A DNA stretch of 64,000 bases from Chrysomallon squamiferum (GCA_012295275.1 CM022665.1:25226946-25290945); one strand, 5' to 3'. Shown: positions 39,201 to 54,269, counted from the first letter of the stretch. The notes: a model not told the origin generated them from the letters alone. Numbers and translations: made by a program.

Positions 39201-42200
39201 TCTAATCTGGTTATCGTGTTGTAAATATTTATCATGTAAAATGGTAAGTTTAAACAGAAATAGATAGATATATTAACCTAGACATTTTTAGTCGTTTGCG
39301 ATATTTATGAGTAATAATTATTATTTTAGTGGCTGCTTATTATTGAATTCCTCACGTTATAGTTTATAAGTGACAAAAAAGAAGTTATTTAAAAAACATG
39401 TGTGTATACGTATGTATTTGTGTAAACATACACATTTGAGAAAGTGAGAGAGAGTTTACTTAATGTAACTTAGTGATTTTTAAAGATATTACACGCCTAA
39501 CGACTGTGTCATAATAACAAAACAAATCATAAGAATTTTAATTTAAATCTTTTAAATTTGTTTATATTCGTTCATTTTGATGTATTAACTAATCCACAAT
39601 GGCAGACTGATATTTTTCTTGTCGTTTACTAATAAAATGTTTTCGGTATCGATATTTTTACGATTAACAACGTAGAAAAACAAATTCTGTTAAAAAAAAA
39701 TAATTAAAAAATAATAATAATAACAATAATTGAAAAAAAAAAAAAATGGAATTAAACTTGCAATTTCACAAATATCCAGTTTCAAACCTTTCAAACATTA
39801 AGAAGCAATTGCGGCTGAAAAACGAAGTGTCACAGATCATTACGTTTAAAGTCAGGTAAACAGTACCGTTTGTAAAATTCACGTCAATGACGAACTCTAC
39901 AGAGAAGTGTTGTATTACCAACACACTTGGTCTGGCGACGACTCGTCAAAGAAACCTGTCAAATACAGAAACTCTACGCTACAGGGAAAAATCGAGCTAC
40001 TCGAGTTTTCATTAAAACAGCAAACCCGCGGATACCACGAGAATTAATTTCCTTCCCGCTACAATGTGTTAGGAAAGACGGGTTTCACTGCCAATTGATT
40101 GGTGTGGCGTCCACATTGTTACCGTTGGTGATCTGATAGGCTCATTTCCCCCGCTATTGATACACATACTGGGTCAGTCGTCGCGATTTCGCTTTGATCA
40201 TTACCTTGAGCATGTCAAGCAATTTCGTTGTTCTTATAACTGACCTCAGCTACAACGCGGTTGTGTTCATCAAACATGGAGTTTGTACAAATCACTGTTG
40301 GTTTATCGTGCTTAGAAATCTTCTCAGATATTCGGCGTGACATTTGAAGACTTTCAACAAATATCGTTTAATTTCATTCCGACATTCACAAACAAATTTA
40401 AATCAATTACTGGAAAATACAGACAATACTTAATTCAATTTTTGGTGGGTTTTTTTTTTTTTTTTTTTTTTGTTTGTTGGCAAAGCACATGTTGACATAT
40501 TAAAAGAAAAGAAAACCCTAACGTTTTTCTGAAACAAGTACTGTTAACTCGCGTGTCTAAAAACACACCGCGATGATCAGCGAACTGGCGAAGCATTCAT
40601 TACGTCAAGTACAAAAAGAAAATCACAGAGTTTAAAGCAACAAATTTAATTTGCAGAACATTTAGCGATGATGTTAAATATACTCGTCTGTTAGACTACT
40701 CCAGGTTACCCGTAAATTTAATTTTGACGATGAACTGATTTACAATTTCAGTTAATCAATTTCGTACAAGTCTGTCTTTCAGCACAGTGAATTGAAGTGG
40801 AATGTCGATTCTGATTTCAAACAAAGCACAGAAACCGACAGAGTTTTCATCATTTGAATGTTATAAGACATCTGAGACAATTGGGTCTAAAATTTAGTTC
40901 TCTGTTAATGTGAAACTATTTTTAACAACGCACCAAACTGAACTTCACCTTAGTTCTAATATTAATAACCCACTATAAAATGAATCATATTGTAATTCTA
41001 AAATTAATAGTAAAAACTGAACTGAAATCTAATTCTAATATTAACAGTATAATCTGAACTGTACAGTAATTCTTATATTAATAATATAACTTAATCACAG
41101 TTTACTATAGTTCTGATAATTATTTATGAACATGATTATTTATGAAGGGACGAGCTATATGTCAAGTGGAAGTGAGCTGGCCTGAAACTCAGCTGACTAT
41201 AACATAAATCTTCATAGCGACTTGCATTATTATTTTTCTTCCCTTCCCCACCAGTTTCCTTCAGGCTTAACAGAAGGTGAGATATGTGTTTGCATGTCAC
41301 TGAAATCGTGTTTATATAAAATATCCCTTGCTGCTGATCACAAAAAGAGTAGTCGTCCATTGCCACTGTTTCGTCTTTCATCCGCATTACCTTTATGACA
41401 CCATACAGTTATAACCGTAGAGTGAATACGTGCTGAGTGTTGCTGAATAAATCATGTCTTCCTATTTCTCAAAATAAATTCAAACATTAACTGATAGCTA
41501 AAGGACGTGCTGGATTAATTGGTCACTGATATTATACGTCTTTGAGGTCAGTGTTTCATCTGATACACGTCAACAGTTATTACTGAGATGAGCAATACAT
41601 TCGTTTTTCGTATCCGATTTTTGACTATCGCGCCATCATGACTGATAGAGACGTGATTCAGCTAAATGACTTTTATTTCGCTAATAAAAGACAGTCGTAA
41701 GCAAATTGGTAGCCGATATCTCTTGCCTTGTGGAAATTCATCCACTTTAGACCATTATCAAATTTCTAAATACTCGTCTTTGAGTCTGAAATTTATTACC
41801 ATGAAAATGTTAAAACGACGCAATGAAATATAAACGAAATTCTGCAACTACATGTTTTTTTTTTTTTTAACGACGACTTAAATGTTTTCAAAGCATGGCG
41901 TTTCTGAATTTAGTTTGGTGATTATCAACTCCCAAAGGTGCAATTATCAAATAACTGTTGTCCAATCGCTGAATGGTGACCGAGTCTTGAGTCTGTTGTT
42001 CGGCTGAGAAAATGAATTCATGGTCACGCGACACTTACTCTTTATATCTCTCAACAGCAGACGTTAGGTACGTTCATTGAGTTGGACAAAACATATTGGC
42101 CATTAGCGACAGAAGCATGTTGTTCATAGCCCAGTTTGTAGAAGATGGCGCCAAACTATTTTCCTTTTTTCTTTTTTACATGTGTGTATGTGATAAAAAC

Positions 42201-43968
42201 GCAGTGTAAACGATTCCCTGTTTTACAAATTTAAAACACGAAATAACACAGTATTCGCAGAGTCACGACAGAGCGTGTATGTAATTTTATTAACGAATGA
42301 ATGCACAATGTGTTTTTAAGTGATGTTAACGTAAGTGAGATTTAAAAGTCACTGTGTCGTCTCTGCCGAAATGATATGCAAATTGTTTATATTTTTGTAT
42401 CTGAGTTTTCTGTTAAAAAATTTAATGGGAAGCAAACTGTTATAGTTTTCTCAGCCTTTAATCTTTTTTAAAACTTTATGACCTTTTAATGTTTGTATAA
42501 ATAATATTGTTGTTTGATGATAATCGGTGTTGGTTATTTTTGCGATTTTTATATAAAACAATTATATTACAATTTTATGAATTCAAAATAAGTTAAGAAC
42601 CTCAGTACAAAAAATGCAAGACTTGTGAGCATCAAACTGAAATCCTAACAGTCATATAACGTAAAATAACCAGACACTCTAATCGCATTCGTAGATCAGT
42701 GTGTAATTCTAATATTGTTGAATAAAGACACGAACGTTATTTAAAAATAAAAATAATGAAGCCTTCACTGCTTAACGCTGAAGCTGCAGTGAAAGTCTCT
42801 TCTTCTCCCATTCGTGTGATGATATATACCAAACAGGTTAAACTGCAGAAGCGTTCCGCCAGTAAATCGTTCTGGAGTTTATTGCCATCATATGAGAGGA
42901 TTGCGAATCATTATCGACAGTTAATACGTGATGATTGCCGTCCACACACAAGCAGTAAAAAATACAGCTATCGGTCTACAACGTAGGATTTGCCGAGCTA
43001 ACAGAGAAATCCTGATTTAAGCCATCCCAGCACGATCTAGACGACATCAAAACCATTAGCAGAGCTTTTACGTGAATCTGTTGGTCCACATCATTTAATA
43101 AAAAAGTATGATTGCTCGTGATAAAGCTAGGACGGCAAGGTCTGTTTAAACAAAGGATAATCGCAAACACATTGGTCTATCAAAAATGGGCAGTAATTAA
43201 GATCAATAACCATGTTAAATGTCAGTCGTGCTCCAATCTCCAGTAACAGAAGGTGTTGTTTTTCGTCTACGTTTCAAGGTTTGGTTTAAAACATTCCAGC
43301 ATGCGTAGACGTGAAACGATTTTGGCAACAACTTTATGTCGAATTTGCCATGATTGTAGTTATAATTCATCAGGTAAATATTGATTTACTTTACTAATCA
43401 GAGAGCAAATAAAAGAAAAGGAACGTACTTACTGTTTACTATGAAAGACTGGTCAGTCACATTTGACAAATTTATTATACGACTTAATTGGTATATTGGA
43501 ATATTTACGACATTTTTCTCTCTCGCTCTCTTTCTCTCTACCTCTCTCTGTCTGTCTGTCTTTCTTTCTTTGTATGTGTATATGTGTCTGTGATTATTTA
43601 TATAGGATTAATCCAGACTTGTGTTTTGTTTCGTGTTATATATAACTGTGATTTGTCCCCTGTATCGTATGACATTATTCTACATAAAACGATCAAGAGC
43701 CGAAAATAGAAACTGACAAAAAAAAAAAAAAAAAAACCAAACAAACAACATTAAATAATAATAACAATATCACAAAGATATGATAGGATTACAACATAAT
43801 TCGGAACAGCATGTGGCAGTGATGTGTGATGCGGTGGACGTCGGTACAGAATGATACGTCTGATGTAATGTGGTATGGTGTGTTGGCATGACATAGCACG
43901 GCATGACATGGTACTGCATGTTGTATTGATTTGTATTCTTTCCTTTTCAATTATTTATTTATTTTGTT

Positions 43969-44004
<36 letters not shown>

Positions 44005-44449
44005 TTAAAACACGATTAAATAGTAGCTAATGCCTTAAGAAATCTGCATTAAAGATTCCTTTCATTTCCTTTTTAAGACCAAGAATATTTTGTTCAAAAT
44101 TCCAAAGCCATTGCAGAGGAAATGTAACTGGTATTAAATTACTTAACGCATCCCAAGTTGTCCGTAAACCAATAGTTAATCGAGTGCAGTTCGCATTTCA
44201 ACTACAAAAACATTTCATACAAATACATAGGCTATTCACTCTAGCGTGTGATTCTGTGAAATCACAAAAACATATACTTATTATTACTTTTTGTGAGCTT
44301 CTTTTTGTACCTAAACACAAGGTACGTTCAGTATCGATATTTAGTAACTACGTAAATTTTTATGTATGTGTTCGTCCATATTTTTCTATGCTTTAGTGTT
44401 TATTATGCATATGGATACGCACATAAATTCATGTAACACAAACAAACAT

Positions 44450-44480
<31 letters not shown>

Positions 44481-44831
44481 CATACCAATACACACACACA
44501 CATACATACATACATATACATATAAGCGAAAGAGAGAGATAAATGGTACATGGATGAATAGGTAGGAGGTATGAATGAAGACAGAGAGATATAGTCAGGA
44601 CAGAATGTTCTGTTTGTCACGTAAACCGTCTGCTAAGCAAAACGAGTTCATGTGACCAGGGAATAAATTAGTTGGTAAGTCTTTCACATTCGTATCAAGC
44701 CTGCCTATATATTTTATTTCTTAAACGTCAGGGATCGATGAGACTGAAAGTCTTCCTATTTCTAACAAGAAACCTTATTTGCGAGTGCAATTTCATTATG
44801 TGAAAATAACTGTCATTTCAGTTTGTCAAGT

Positions 44832-44945
<114 letters not shown>

Positions 44946-46045
44946 TATTTTTCTGACTTCAGTACTCAGTTAATCCAAATAAATAAGCGAAGCGCATGTG
45001 CATATGGGTGTATCTGTATGTGCGCATTAATGCTTGAAAACGGTGTATTTGATGGTGCTTACATTTAAAAGATAAAGAACTGGTGAAAAAAACCTTTTTT
45101 AGACGAAAACTGAAAAAAAAAAATTCTTCAAAAAAAGGTTAATACATAATATAACCACAACGTCGAAGAAGCGGCTATGAAAAATGCCATAAACTTCACC
45201 TCAAGCTATATTGCTAAGCTATTTCCGTTGATTTCAAAGAATACGTTAATGAAATTTCATGCCAAATCATTTACCAACGTAAAACTTTGTTTTGATCTTT
45301 TCCAGAGGGTAATTTTAGTGTTTTCAGCTGTCTCGATGTATGGTTTATTGGTTAACTAATTTCAAAATCATTTACATATTTTAGAATTCAGCTTCTAGGA
45401 ACCTCTTGAATTTATTATTGAAATATATTAAATATATTTATAGGTTCTGTTGGTGGTGGTGATGTGGAAACTGGGTGGGATTTAGGGGGGTGGATATTTT
45501 CTTATGTTTGTTTATTTACCTCTCTATTTTTCATTAAGATTCGATTAGCCATTTTATTGTTGGACATTTATTTTGATTTTTTTTTTTCCTGAACGTTTTT
45601 TGCCTCTTAAAACTACTAAATTTTAACCGCCAGTCATTGCAAACACAAATTTGTTTTTTAGAAAAAAACAAAACAAATGTACACGCCTACACGTGTTGAC
45701 AGCAAAAAGGAATCATGTTGAGATTTCACATTTAAAACTGGTCATTAAGAGGTGGGCGGTTAATGTGTTAAATATCGTAAACATAGAAAGTATCGTGTGT
45801 GTGTGTGTGTGTGTGTGTGCACATATATATACACATATATATACACATATACATACACATACATGCACACATGCACATACATACACATATGCAAACGTAT
45901 ATATTGATATATCTTGAAGTATCTGTTTATATGTATCTGCGTAGGTGTGTCTCTCTGTCGGTATTTCTTTTTATATTATTACAGGTAGGTAGGTACCTAC
46001 GTATATACCTAACAACAACAAAAATTAAATGAAAGCAAGATTTAC

Positions 46046-46193
46046 CTGTACATTCCGATCCTCTTTTATGAGAAGGAATGAACGCAGGGTGTAGATGTGA
46101 GAGTCGTGAGAAATCTATTTTCATTCCATTTGAGCAGACGCACAGCAGAGCAGCTATAGCAACCGTTACTTCTACCTTGAAGGACAAAGGCAT
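46046..46193 (-). CDS. IDLSRF-like (prohormone-4 family) neuropeptide precursor, coding exon 1: signal peptide and peptide
   Basis: First coding exon, read from the ATG at 46193 down to a GTAAAT donor at 46045; it encodes residues 1-49 plus the first base of codon 50. Residues 1-23 look like a signal peptide: a charged start (Lys6, Glu8), a hydrophobic core (VTVAIAALLCVC) and cleavage near Ser21-Gly23. Next comes MKIDFSRLSHLHPAFIPSH followed by Lys43-Arg44, a proprotein convertase site. No Gly precedes the dibasic pair, so the peptide should not be amidated. The Ile-Asp-Phe-Ser-Arg core matches the IDLSRF motif of the insect prohormone-4 peptide (established family knowledge). After KR come Gly-Ser-Glu-Cys48. 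A CAG acceptor directly precedes the ATG, so the 5' leader is probably in an upstream exon. A second in-frame Met at residue 24 follows the signal peptide and is an unlikely start. Confidence 0.88.
46062..46124 (-). other. predicted mature neuropeptide and Lys-Arg cleavage site
   Basis: Residues 24-42 (starting MKIDFSRL and ending FIPSH) followed by Lys43-Arg44 at 46067-46062. The peptide may start at Met24, Lys25 or Ile26 depending on signal cleavage and trimming. Two His, a Pro and a C-terminal His distinguish it from the shorter insect peptide. This is the only peptide bounded by such sites in the precursor, as is usual for the family. Confidence 0.7.
46124..46193 (-). other. signal peptide coding part
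   Basis: Residues 1-23 of the precursor: a short N-terminal region with Lys6, a core of Val, Ala, Ile and Leu, and small residues (Ser21, Gly23) where signal peptidase could cut. The exact cut (after Ser21, Gly23 or nearby) is inferred. Confidence 0.75.
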
Positions 46194-46220
46194 CTGAAAA
46201 ATAATAAAATAATAATAATA
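46194..46220 (-). other. splice acceptor abutting the start codon
   Basis: On the minus strand the bases before the ATG read TTATTTTATTATTTTTCAG. The AG is immediately next to the ATG. This predicts an intron in the 5' leader whose acceptor pyrimidine tract is made of an ATT-type microsatellite. Confidence 0.6.
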
Positions 46221-46302
46221 ATAACAACAACAACAATAACTGAAAAACGCGAAGATGACAACAAGAGTGATAATGCTGATGGTGATGATGATGACGATGA
46301 CG

Positions 46303-46358
<56 letters not shown>

Positions 46359-46362
46359 TAAA
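46205..46362. repeat. AAT / AAC / GAT / AAT composite next to coding exon 1
   Basis: AAT and AAC units (46205-46240), a 20-30 bp unique gap, GAT/GAC units (46268-46303) and a run of about 17 AAT units. It lies within 10-15 bp of the exon 1 acceptor on the upstream side. Confidence 0.93.
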
Positions 46363-49300
46363 CAATAATTTAAATAAATAAATTAAAATTATATTAAATG
46401 CATAACGAAATAAATAATAAATAATTAAATAAATATTATTCAGTAAATAAATAAATATCGTACACTCTCAGATTTCTTGACCTCTATGTTGTGCAGATCT
46501 GGAATTAAATGTTTTGCTATCTTCGCCGATCTGAGTTTTAACGATTTTTCGCTTATAACACATAAATCTAATTTTTACAAAACACCATTTACACACCATC
46601 TCCAAAACCAGAAAATATCAGAAAACTTAAAAGTCAAAGACAAATATTATCGTAATCAGAAATAACATAAAATGTATCACAGACAAATATTATCATGACG
46701 AGAAAATCGAAGCAGAAGATACTTCTTAAGTATTTGCAACAAGTGAGTTTAAGATGTAACATCGAATCAAACTGGAATAGTGTAAATATTAATGCTTAGT
46801 TAATGGACAGTTTCTGTTTTTCTTCCTTTCATATAAAAAAAAAAAATGTATTCAGTATAGTTAGAAATATTTCAATACTTTTTTTTTTTTTTTTTTTTTT
46901 TTTTATCGTTAAAATAAAGATTAAACTTTTCAGTTACATAAGCACACCAGCATTACATTGTACAAGTTCATGGGCGGTACGCGATTAAGTTCTTCAAACA
47001 CTTAAAATATTTTTACTTTCAGTCGGGAGATTTCGTCGACGACTGTATACTGTTGGTTTAATAAAGACATATTGCGACACACATACGTAATAACAATGAG
47101 TTAAACTGGTGTATCATAAACTTTTTAAAGACATCATTCACATTAATTTATGAACTACGGTCCTATATCACTGCTGGAAATGAGGGATTACTTTGTTATC
47201 GCGTATGTACATTAAATGATCTCTGTGGTGTTATGGTTGTGTCGATGACACTTTAATATTGACAGGGGGCATATTCTTTTACCGTAATGGCACGAACTGG
47301 ATGAAGATTTCGTGCCATTACTTATCACAAATCGACCCGTAATGTTAGCAAAACCCGTGGAATCATTCATCTTTAATAATGCTTTATCTTTTTTATGTGT
47401 GAGGATCCATTGGAAAGCATCAGTGTAGCGGGACTGTCAATATTTTAAAATTGAATTACACAAACACGAAATTGTGGATTATTTTGTTTTTGAATCGGAC
47501 ATCACACTGAGAAATGTTTAAAAATGTGTATCGATGAATTATCTTCAAGCAAACAATAAAGAGGTAATTTCAGATGAAATGCCAGAAAAGAGTAAAATGC
47601 AATGAAAATAATAAAAGAAATTAATACTTAATGAATATTACTACTACTGGGAGATTAATTGTTATTTTATTCTATTGTTATTCGTTGTTATTGTTATTAC
47701 TCATGATTCATCGTTCATTGCGTATTTCCTATTTTGTTTTTAAAACTTAATACAAATTACATTTTCGTGTTCATCCCTGAAGAGAGGATATTTTAATGAT
47801 TTTTGCCACACTTGTCATTTCGCAGAAATTGAGTCTAAATATTTAGATCAATGATAAATTCATTCACAACGTTTTTAATAATATAGCAGGACAAATAGAA
47901 CAATCTGCAACCTTTTCGAAACATCAAACGATTATAATGTATCCTTTTTATTTCAATCACCGTATAAAGGCTTAAATATACTAAATGAAGGAATATTCTT
48001 TTAACGATATTATATCATATATATGAGTGTATATGTGTGTCTGTGTGTGTGTGTAACAGTCTTAGAGAGCTAGCTGTAACGAGAAATAATCTACTGTCTA
48101 CAGGAAAGAACTGATAGATAATAGGAATCTAAGTCTGCATAAGAATTATATAAGACAGATCAAACAATATTTGATCATTCAAAAAGCTTCCTTATTTTAA
48201 CCAAGACTAGCGTCCTAAAAGTCAAAAATCTTTCATTACCGACATACAACAAAACACAATTTGCTGGTTATATAACCAACGGCGTTTGACAAAAGATGAA
48301 ACGTCCGGTCTGATAACAAATAACGAAAACAAACTTTGTCTTTTTTCACAAGATGAAAGCAAAATAAATTTTTTCTACAAATTATTCACCTCCTTGTTGT
48401 TGGGTTTTTTTTTTTCTTTTTGTTTTTTTTTTTTTTAATTTTCATAAAAGAATGTTCTGCTGCAGAAAATGTTATAATAAGTGTTACAATAATAATAATA
48501 GTGAAAAAAAAGAGAGGCTTTTTTCTGATATTTGAATGATGGTTCTTTTCACTTTGAGTAATGTGAATAACTATCTCAACGTTTATAGTCTTTCTAAGCC
48601 AATGCACATCTGTTTGATCACAAACATTAACTTTTTTCCTCTTCACTGGAGGAAGAAATGCTATTCTTTCTGAGGCTAAGAATCGCGATGTGTAAACTGA
48701 CACTGACAGCTATATAATTTGCTCGTCTGGGAAGGAATTAGTTTGGAAACATGCTGACAAATCGCAACTTCAAAGAACAACAAATTGGCTTAATCCTTGC
48801 ACATACAGTACTGGAGTTCATTGATTCGCTTGTCGAGAACAAATAAATACACAAAAAAGAGGATCGCAATTAATCCAGAGTCGTAATTTAGGATTTGGAG
48901 AGCGAAAAAAAAATAAGACAACTATTTTGTTTGAGAGTAAAGAGCTTTGTATAAGCGACACAGTAAAAAAAAAAATCACTTAGCACAGTTCAGTTTGGTC
49001 AACACGACAAAAATAAAGTCATAAAGTCATTTCATTATGAATAAAGATGCATTAAGACAAGAAAATCATTCTTAAATACAGAGATAGTAATAAAGATGTC
49101 TTTTAAACAAATATTTCGTAAAAAGTAACTGGAATTTCTGACATACAAAAATATTTTTAGTTATGATTAACTCGGGTCCTAGAGTTTGCTGATTTTCTTT
49201 CTTTTTTTTTTTTTTCTTTTTTTTGTCGGCGTTGATGTTTTTGTTGCTGTCTTGTTCGGGTGGGGTGTTTGTTATTTCTGTTGTTGTTTTCTTTTTGCTG

Positions 49301-52300
49301 CTATTGATATTACTGTTGGTGGTTTTCTAAAATATTAAAAAAATTATTACTATTATTATTAATATTTGTTCATTCCAGCGTTTTATTACATCAGTTAGTT
49401 AAGACTGCTGTTGTAATGTTGTGTTGATGGATATCTGTGAGTTTGTTAATAACGTTGTCTTGATACTGTTGTTAATCATCAGACAACAAGGTAAAATACA
49501 GATATTAAAATATAACAAACTTATTTTAATGGCATATTGAAGGGTTTCTTTCTTGTTGTCTCTTGTAACCAGTAATACATAATTACAACTTTGGAAATAT
49601 TACGTAATATAAACTATTTAACGTTTTTTAACGGAATCTTCATTCGTTCAAAATCATATTTTTACAATATGTTTATGTTTTGATTAACCTCAACGAAACA
49701 TTAAGTAACTTCAAACAAAAACTTCAACATAAAAACTTATATATTTAATACTCGTCATTCTAAATAACAACCGACAACAAAGATCGAGCGAAAATCGATG
49801 AGTAACATATTTTTCTTTGAAGATGTTCGTGGTGTTGGTCGTTTTGGGCTAAAATGATGCTTTATTTATTATATTAAAGCAATAACTCAAAAAAAAAAAA
49901 AAAAAAGAAGAAGATCGTAAAAAAAAATAATAATAATAATAAAAAAAATCTTATAATCGTAATATACACAACAAGCTTTTAATTTACCTTTATTGTCGTT
50001 GTCAACACTGGCAGAAGACGAAAAAAGCGAGACAAAGAAAAATAATAGTCTTTGCGTTTCTGTCCGTGTAAACGTTGTTTTTTCATCAGAATAATAATTA
50101 TAGCTGGTAATTTCTACATCCAGATCTGCAGCGCTAACTTTCTTTAATTTGTTGTAACGGACTACAAAATCAATAACGACCATCACATAATAGACTTGTG
50201 ACACGAAATAATATTCTGGGTGTCTGAAAAACCTGTTGTGAAACATGTAAATGTTACCACATCGAATAACGGTAATGGTTTAATGACATTCAGTATAGAG
50301 TGTAAAGTGAGAAAGCTTATAAGGACTTACATGAAAACAGTTAAGAAACATTGTTACGTTGTTACTTATTTAATTTTTATTTCAGTGCATTTTTCTTGCT
50401 GATAATGGCTAATGAAACTGTTCTGTAGAAAAAAAGAACACACAATGAATGTGTTAAAAGCGAACAGAAAAAACCCACAAAAAAAGCCATGTTAAAGATT
50501 CTGCGATGAACTGATTATATGTAGAATGACAAATATACGAAAAAAGTTCTTGAAAAGAAAGAAAACAATTAAGGACAAAGACATTTTAAAATTCAGAAGT
50601 ACAACAGGAGAGAGAGAAAAAGTGGGAGAGAGCAACAGAAATGTCAGCAGCTGCTGTCATTTTGATAGTCCAACAAGCAAAACAATGATGGTCTAAAAAA
50701 ACAAAATCAAAAACAATAATAAAAGGAAAATACTGAGAGCGGGTCGACATTTAACTGTCTACAGCAGTAACAAAACAGTAATATTTTAACAAACAAATAT
50801 TCGATTTAGCGTACGATGTCACATCAAAGCTTCTTGATCAAAACATCCACAGAAGATGGACCGTGCCAGACCCAGGCTCTCAGCTTTTGTATTTCAATTG
50901 TGCGTCAATATGTTGTTATTTAGCTGTGCCGTCATTTCATTTGACTCGAGCACAAAGTCTGAATAAAACGTAATTTGTGAATTCTTTTCGCAGTCTTCTC
51001 AGACGGCCCGAAGCAGATGGATATGATTCATTGTAATCAATTTACGAGCATCCCCAACGGAAATTCTGGACAATGCTTTCAGTTTTCTACTGCTGGCCTA
51101 TTGCTAAATATCATAAAAATACAGCAGACACATTTCCTTGCTGAAACCTGATCAATCGCTAAGCAAAAAGACAGTCTGTCAAGTTCTGAAGAACACTAAA
51201 TAATTCATCAAAGATGTAAGGTTAAAAGATCTTTAGGAATGTAGAATTTGTTTAATCTCAGTTTAATTATTTTATGTTTGTATTTTTATTGTTGTTAATG
51301 TTTTGTTGATGGTTGGTTCGGAGTTTTAAAACAGTCGTTGACGTTACCATCAACGTCATCTTTACGACTCGGGTCGTGATTAGAAAAATATAACATAAAA
51401 CGTACAAATAAAATACCAATTAGGTCAATGTGCAAAAGATTTTTTTAATGTATCTACATTTCGTTTTAATTAGTATTCTTTTCTCCTTTTATGCCTGTCA
51501 TTTCTGAAAGTAATATATCAGTCAGTCGGCCTACCATTTCAAAACGTGTTTGCATTTACTGAAAATTCAAATACTTCCGTCGATGATATACAGAGCAGAA
51601 GTCTATGTTCTCTGCCCAAAAGAGTCAAAGTATAATATGTAAGATTGGATCATCTGTAGTTAAATACGTCCGTGACATAGTAAAAAGTTCAAATTTAGAT
51701 GACTTTCTTTTCAAGCAGTGACATGGAAATAATTATAAATCAAAATTTAAAAGATTTATCTTGGCATAAAAAGAAAACTACATAGAAATAGATTCTGTAT
51801 CGGTAAAAAGATATAATTATTAAATAATTAACGGTTTTCTAACCAGTAAACGTCAAAGTCAGTAAATTAATTCGGTAATTATATATAATTATATCTACGC
51901 TGTATGTCTTACTGGAAGTTTGGTTCATATAGATCATTTAATACTGTTTTCACAGTAAAATAGCAAAAACGTTATACAGTGTTATCTAGACATTCACTGA
52001 TCGAGTGTTCAGATATGTAATAAGGTGAACCGACATCTTTTTGTTTCGGATCTGACAATAAAATCTGTATTTGTGGTTTACAAATACTAATTATTCGTTT
52101 CTGCTTAGGATATCTATTCTCGATGGGATAATTTCCCACGAAAAAGATATAATTTTATATAAAAAACAGTGAGTTTCCTATTTACATTAAAGATGTATGG
52201 AATAAACTTGATTCTTCTTGCTGCACAAAATGCAGTAAGGAGTATTAATGTCGTACCATGAGACAACGAACACGAATCTATGCTTGACAAAATAGTTTTT

Positions 52301-53586
52301 TTTGTGTAACTGAATGCCAGTTTAGAATACATAAATAAACAAACAAATAGAGGCCAGTGTAAAAAAACAATTTTACATATTAACTTCTCGAAAACTAATG
52401 AACAATGAAAGACATAAGTAACTTTCAGAGATACAATTCGTTACAATGATATATCAGTTGTTTCTTTTTACTTTTCTTTCAAATGTTGTTGTGTTTTTTA
52501 ATAAGAAGAACTTTTTCTTTCTTCTGGGACTGTTATCTTATAAATTAAATCTTTACGATAACGACACAACGATGAGAGATACAAATGCAATAAAAAGATA
52601 ACTACAGTGTATGATCAAGGCATAATTCGTTGCGAATACCGTTTTTTTCATTTTATAATTTGGATAATACGGTCGGTTCCCTTATTCTGCAACTATAATG
52701 ATTACCTTTTAACACCAAATAAAATTACATAACTAAACGTTTTATTTTTATTTATTTTTTTTGACTCTCATTTCATGATGGTAATGGCTAAAACGATGCA
52801 ACACAAACCAAATACCTATAGCTATAGCTCATACGCGATTATGGACAAAAAGTTGAATATTTTATCAGCTCTGGGCTTCGACTCTTAGTCATTTTCACAG
52901 TATAAAATATCTGTTCTCTCGGTAAAGCGTTTATTTACAATTTCTGGGAACATTGATTATTTTCTTTAGCATTATTCCACAATCTGCACGCTGTAATTAG
53001 ATTTAAAAGTCCGATAAAATGTGGACGAATAAAAAGTACAATGATCTGAAGTCTCCGTAGACTAGAATTTAGTTTAATAATAATGCGCATTTATAGTTTC
53101 CATTTATTTCCGCTTGCGTTAAGCTTATTAATATCGATTGTGGTACACACTGATATACTGAAATATTGAAAGCTATGACACATTTTAGTATAATATTTCA
53201 TTTAACAACATCGCTTAAATCGCAATATCTCGGTCATGTATATAAATGTTGATGTCCTTATAACTTTTCTCCTTTTTTGTATATACATAATTTTAAAATA
53301 TTTCATTTACATTTATGTTTTTCGTAGTTTTGTTTTTAATATTGTTTAGATGGATAAATAAATAATTCGATGGTTCATTTGTTCTTTGTTGGGATTTTTT
53401 TTTGGGGGGGGGAGGCTATTTTGTTTTAATTGTTATTTGCTACTAAATCTGATTTATGGAACTGTTTTATCTCTTTTAACAAACGAATAACGAATGAGTA
53501 CTGTAAGTTGTAGTAACTGTATCAGTGATGGATATCTTTGTTATTTTCATAATTTTATTTCATTCTCGAAATTAAAAAAACCATAA

Positions 53587-53623
<37 letters not shown>

Positions 53624-54236
53624 CCCGCCTACACCAAGCACTTGAAAAAACAGTAACATTTTAATAAAACCTGTTATCTTTGTCACAGCTATTTAACGAA
53701 ACGTTCTCTTGCACTCAGCTCTGCTGATGTAGACCATACTTTCCTGTTAAACATCAATCTTTACTATAACAGATAATACTTTACTGTACTTCTCAGCTGG
53801 CTGATCACTGTAAGTGGTTTCCACAACAATATAAAACAAAGACTGCCTCCCTGAATAAAAAAAATTAACATGAAGATGCTTTTGGTTCAAGTCAGTACAC
53901 GACCGTATCTTCGAAAATCACTTCGCTGCGTAACAACAGATAATCTTATCTATATGTCGTACAGTGTTTGTTTTGCATTAAAGATAATCCCTTTCTAATA
54001 AAGGATGCAAGTACCGTTATATTATTCATGACGCAAGCACGAAGGCATAATCAGACCATCACGCATCACAACATTATCAAACACGTACTGCAGAGTTACC
54101 AAGAACACGAGATTTCAAAAACACGCTTACTACGTCATCAACAGCGAGATTAGCACCTTATGTCATTAAAAGTTAAAGGGAGGGTTCTTTCTTCTTTTGT
54201 TTTTGCTATTTACTTTCATCTTTTTTTTTTTTTTTT

Positions 54237-54269
<33 letters not shown>

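Noticed and set aside
46066-46365. 99-codon minus-strand frame through the AAT array into exon 1
   Set aside because: It is in a different frame from the signal-peptide frame and consists largely of poly-Tyr, His and Leu from microsatellites.
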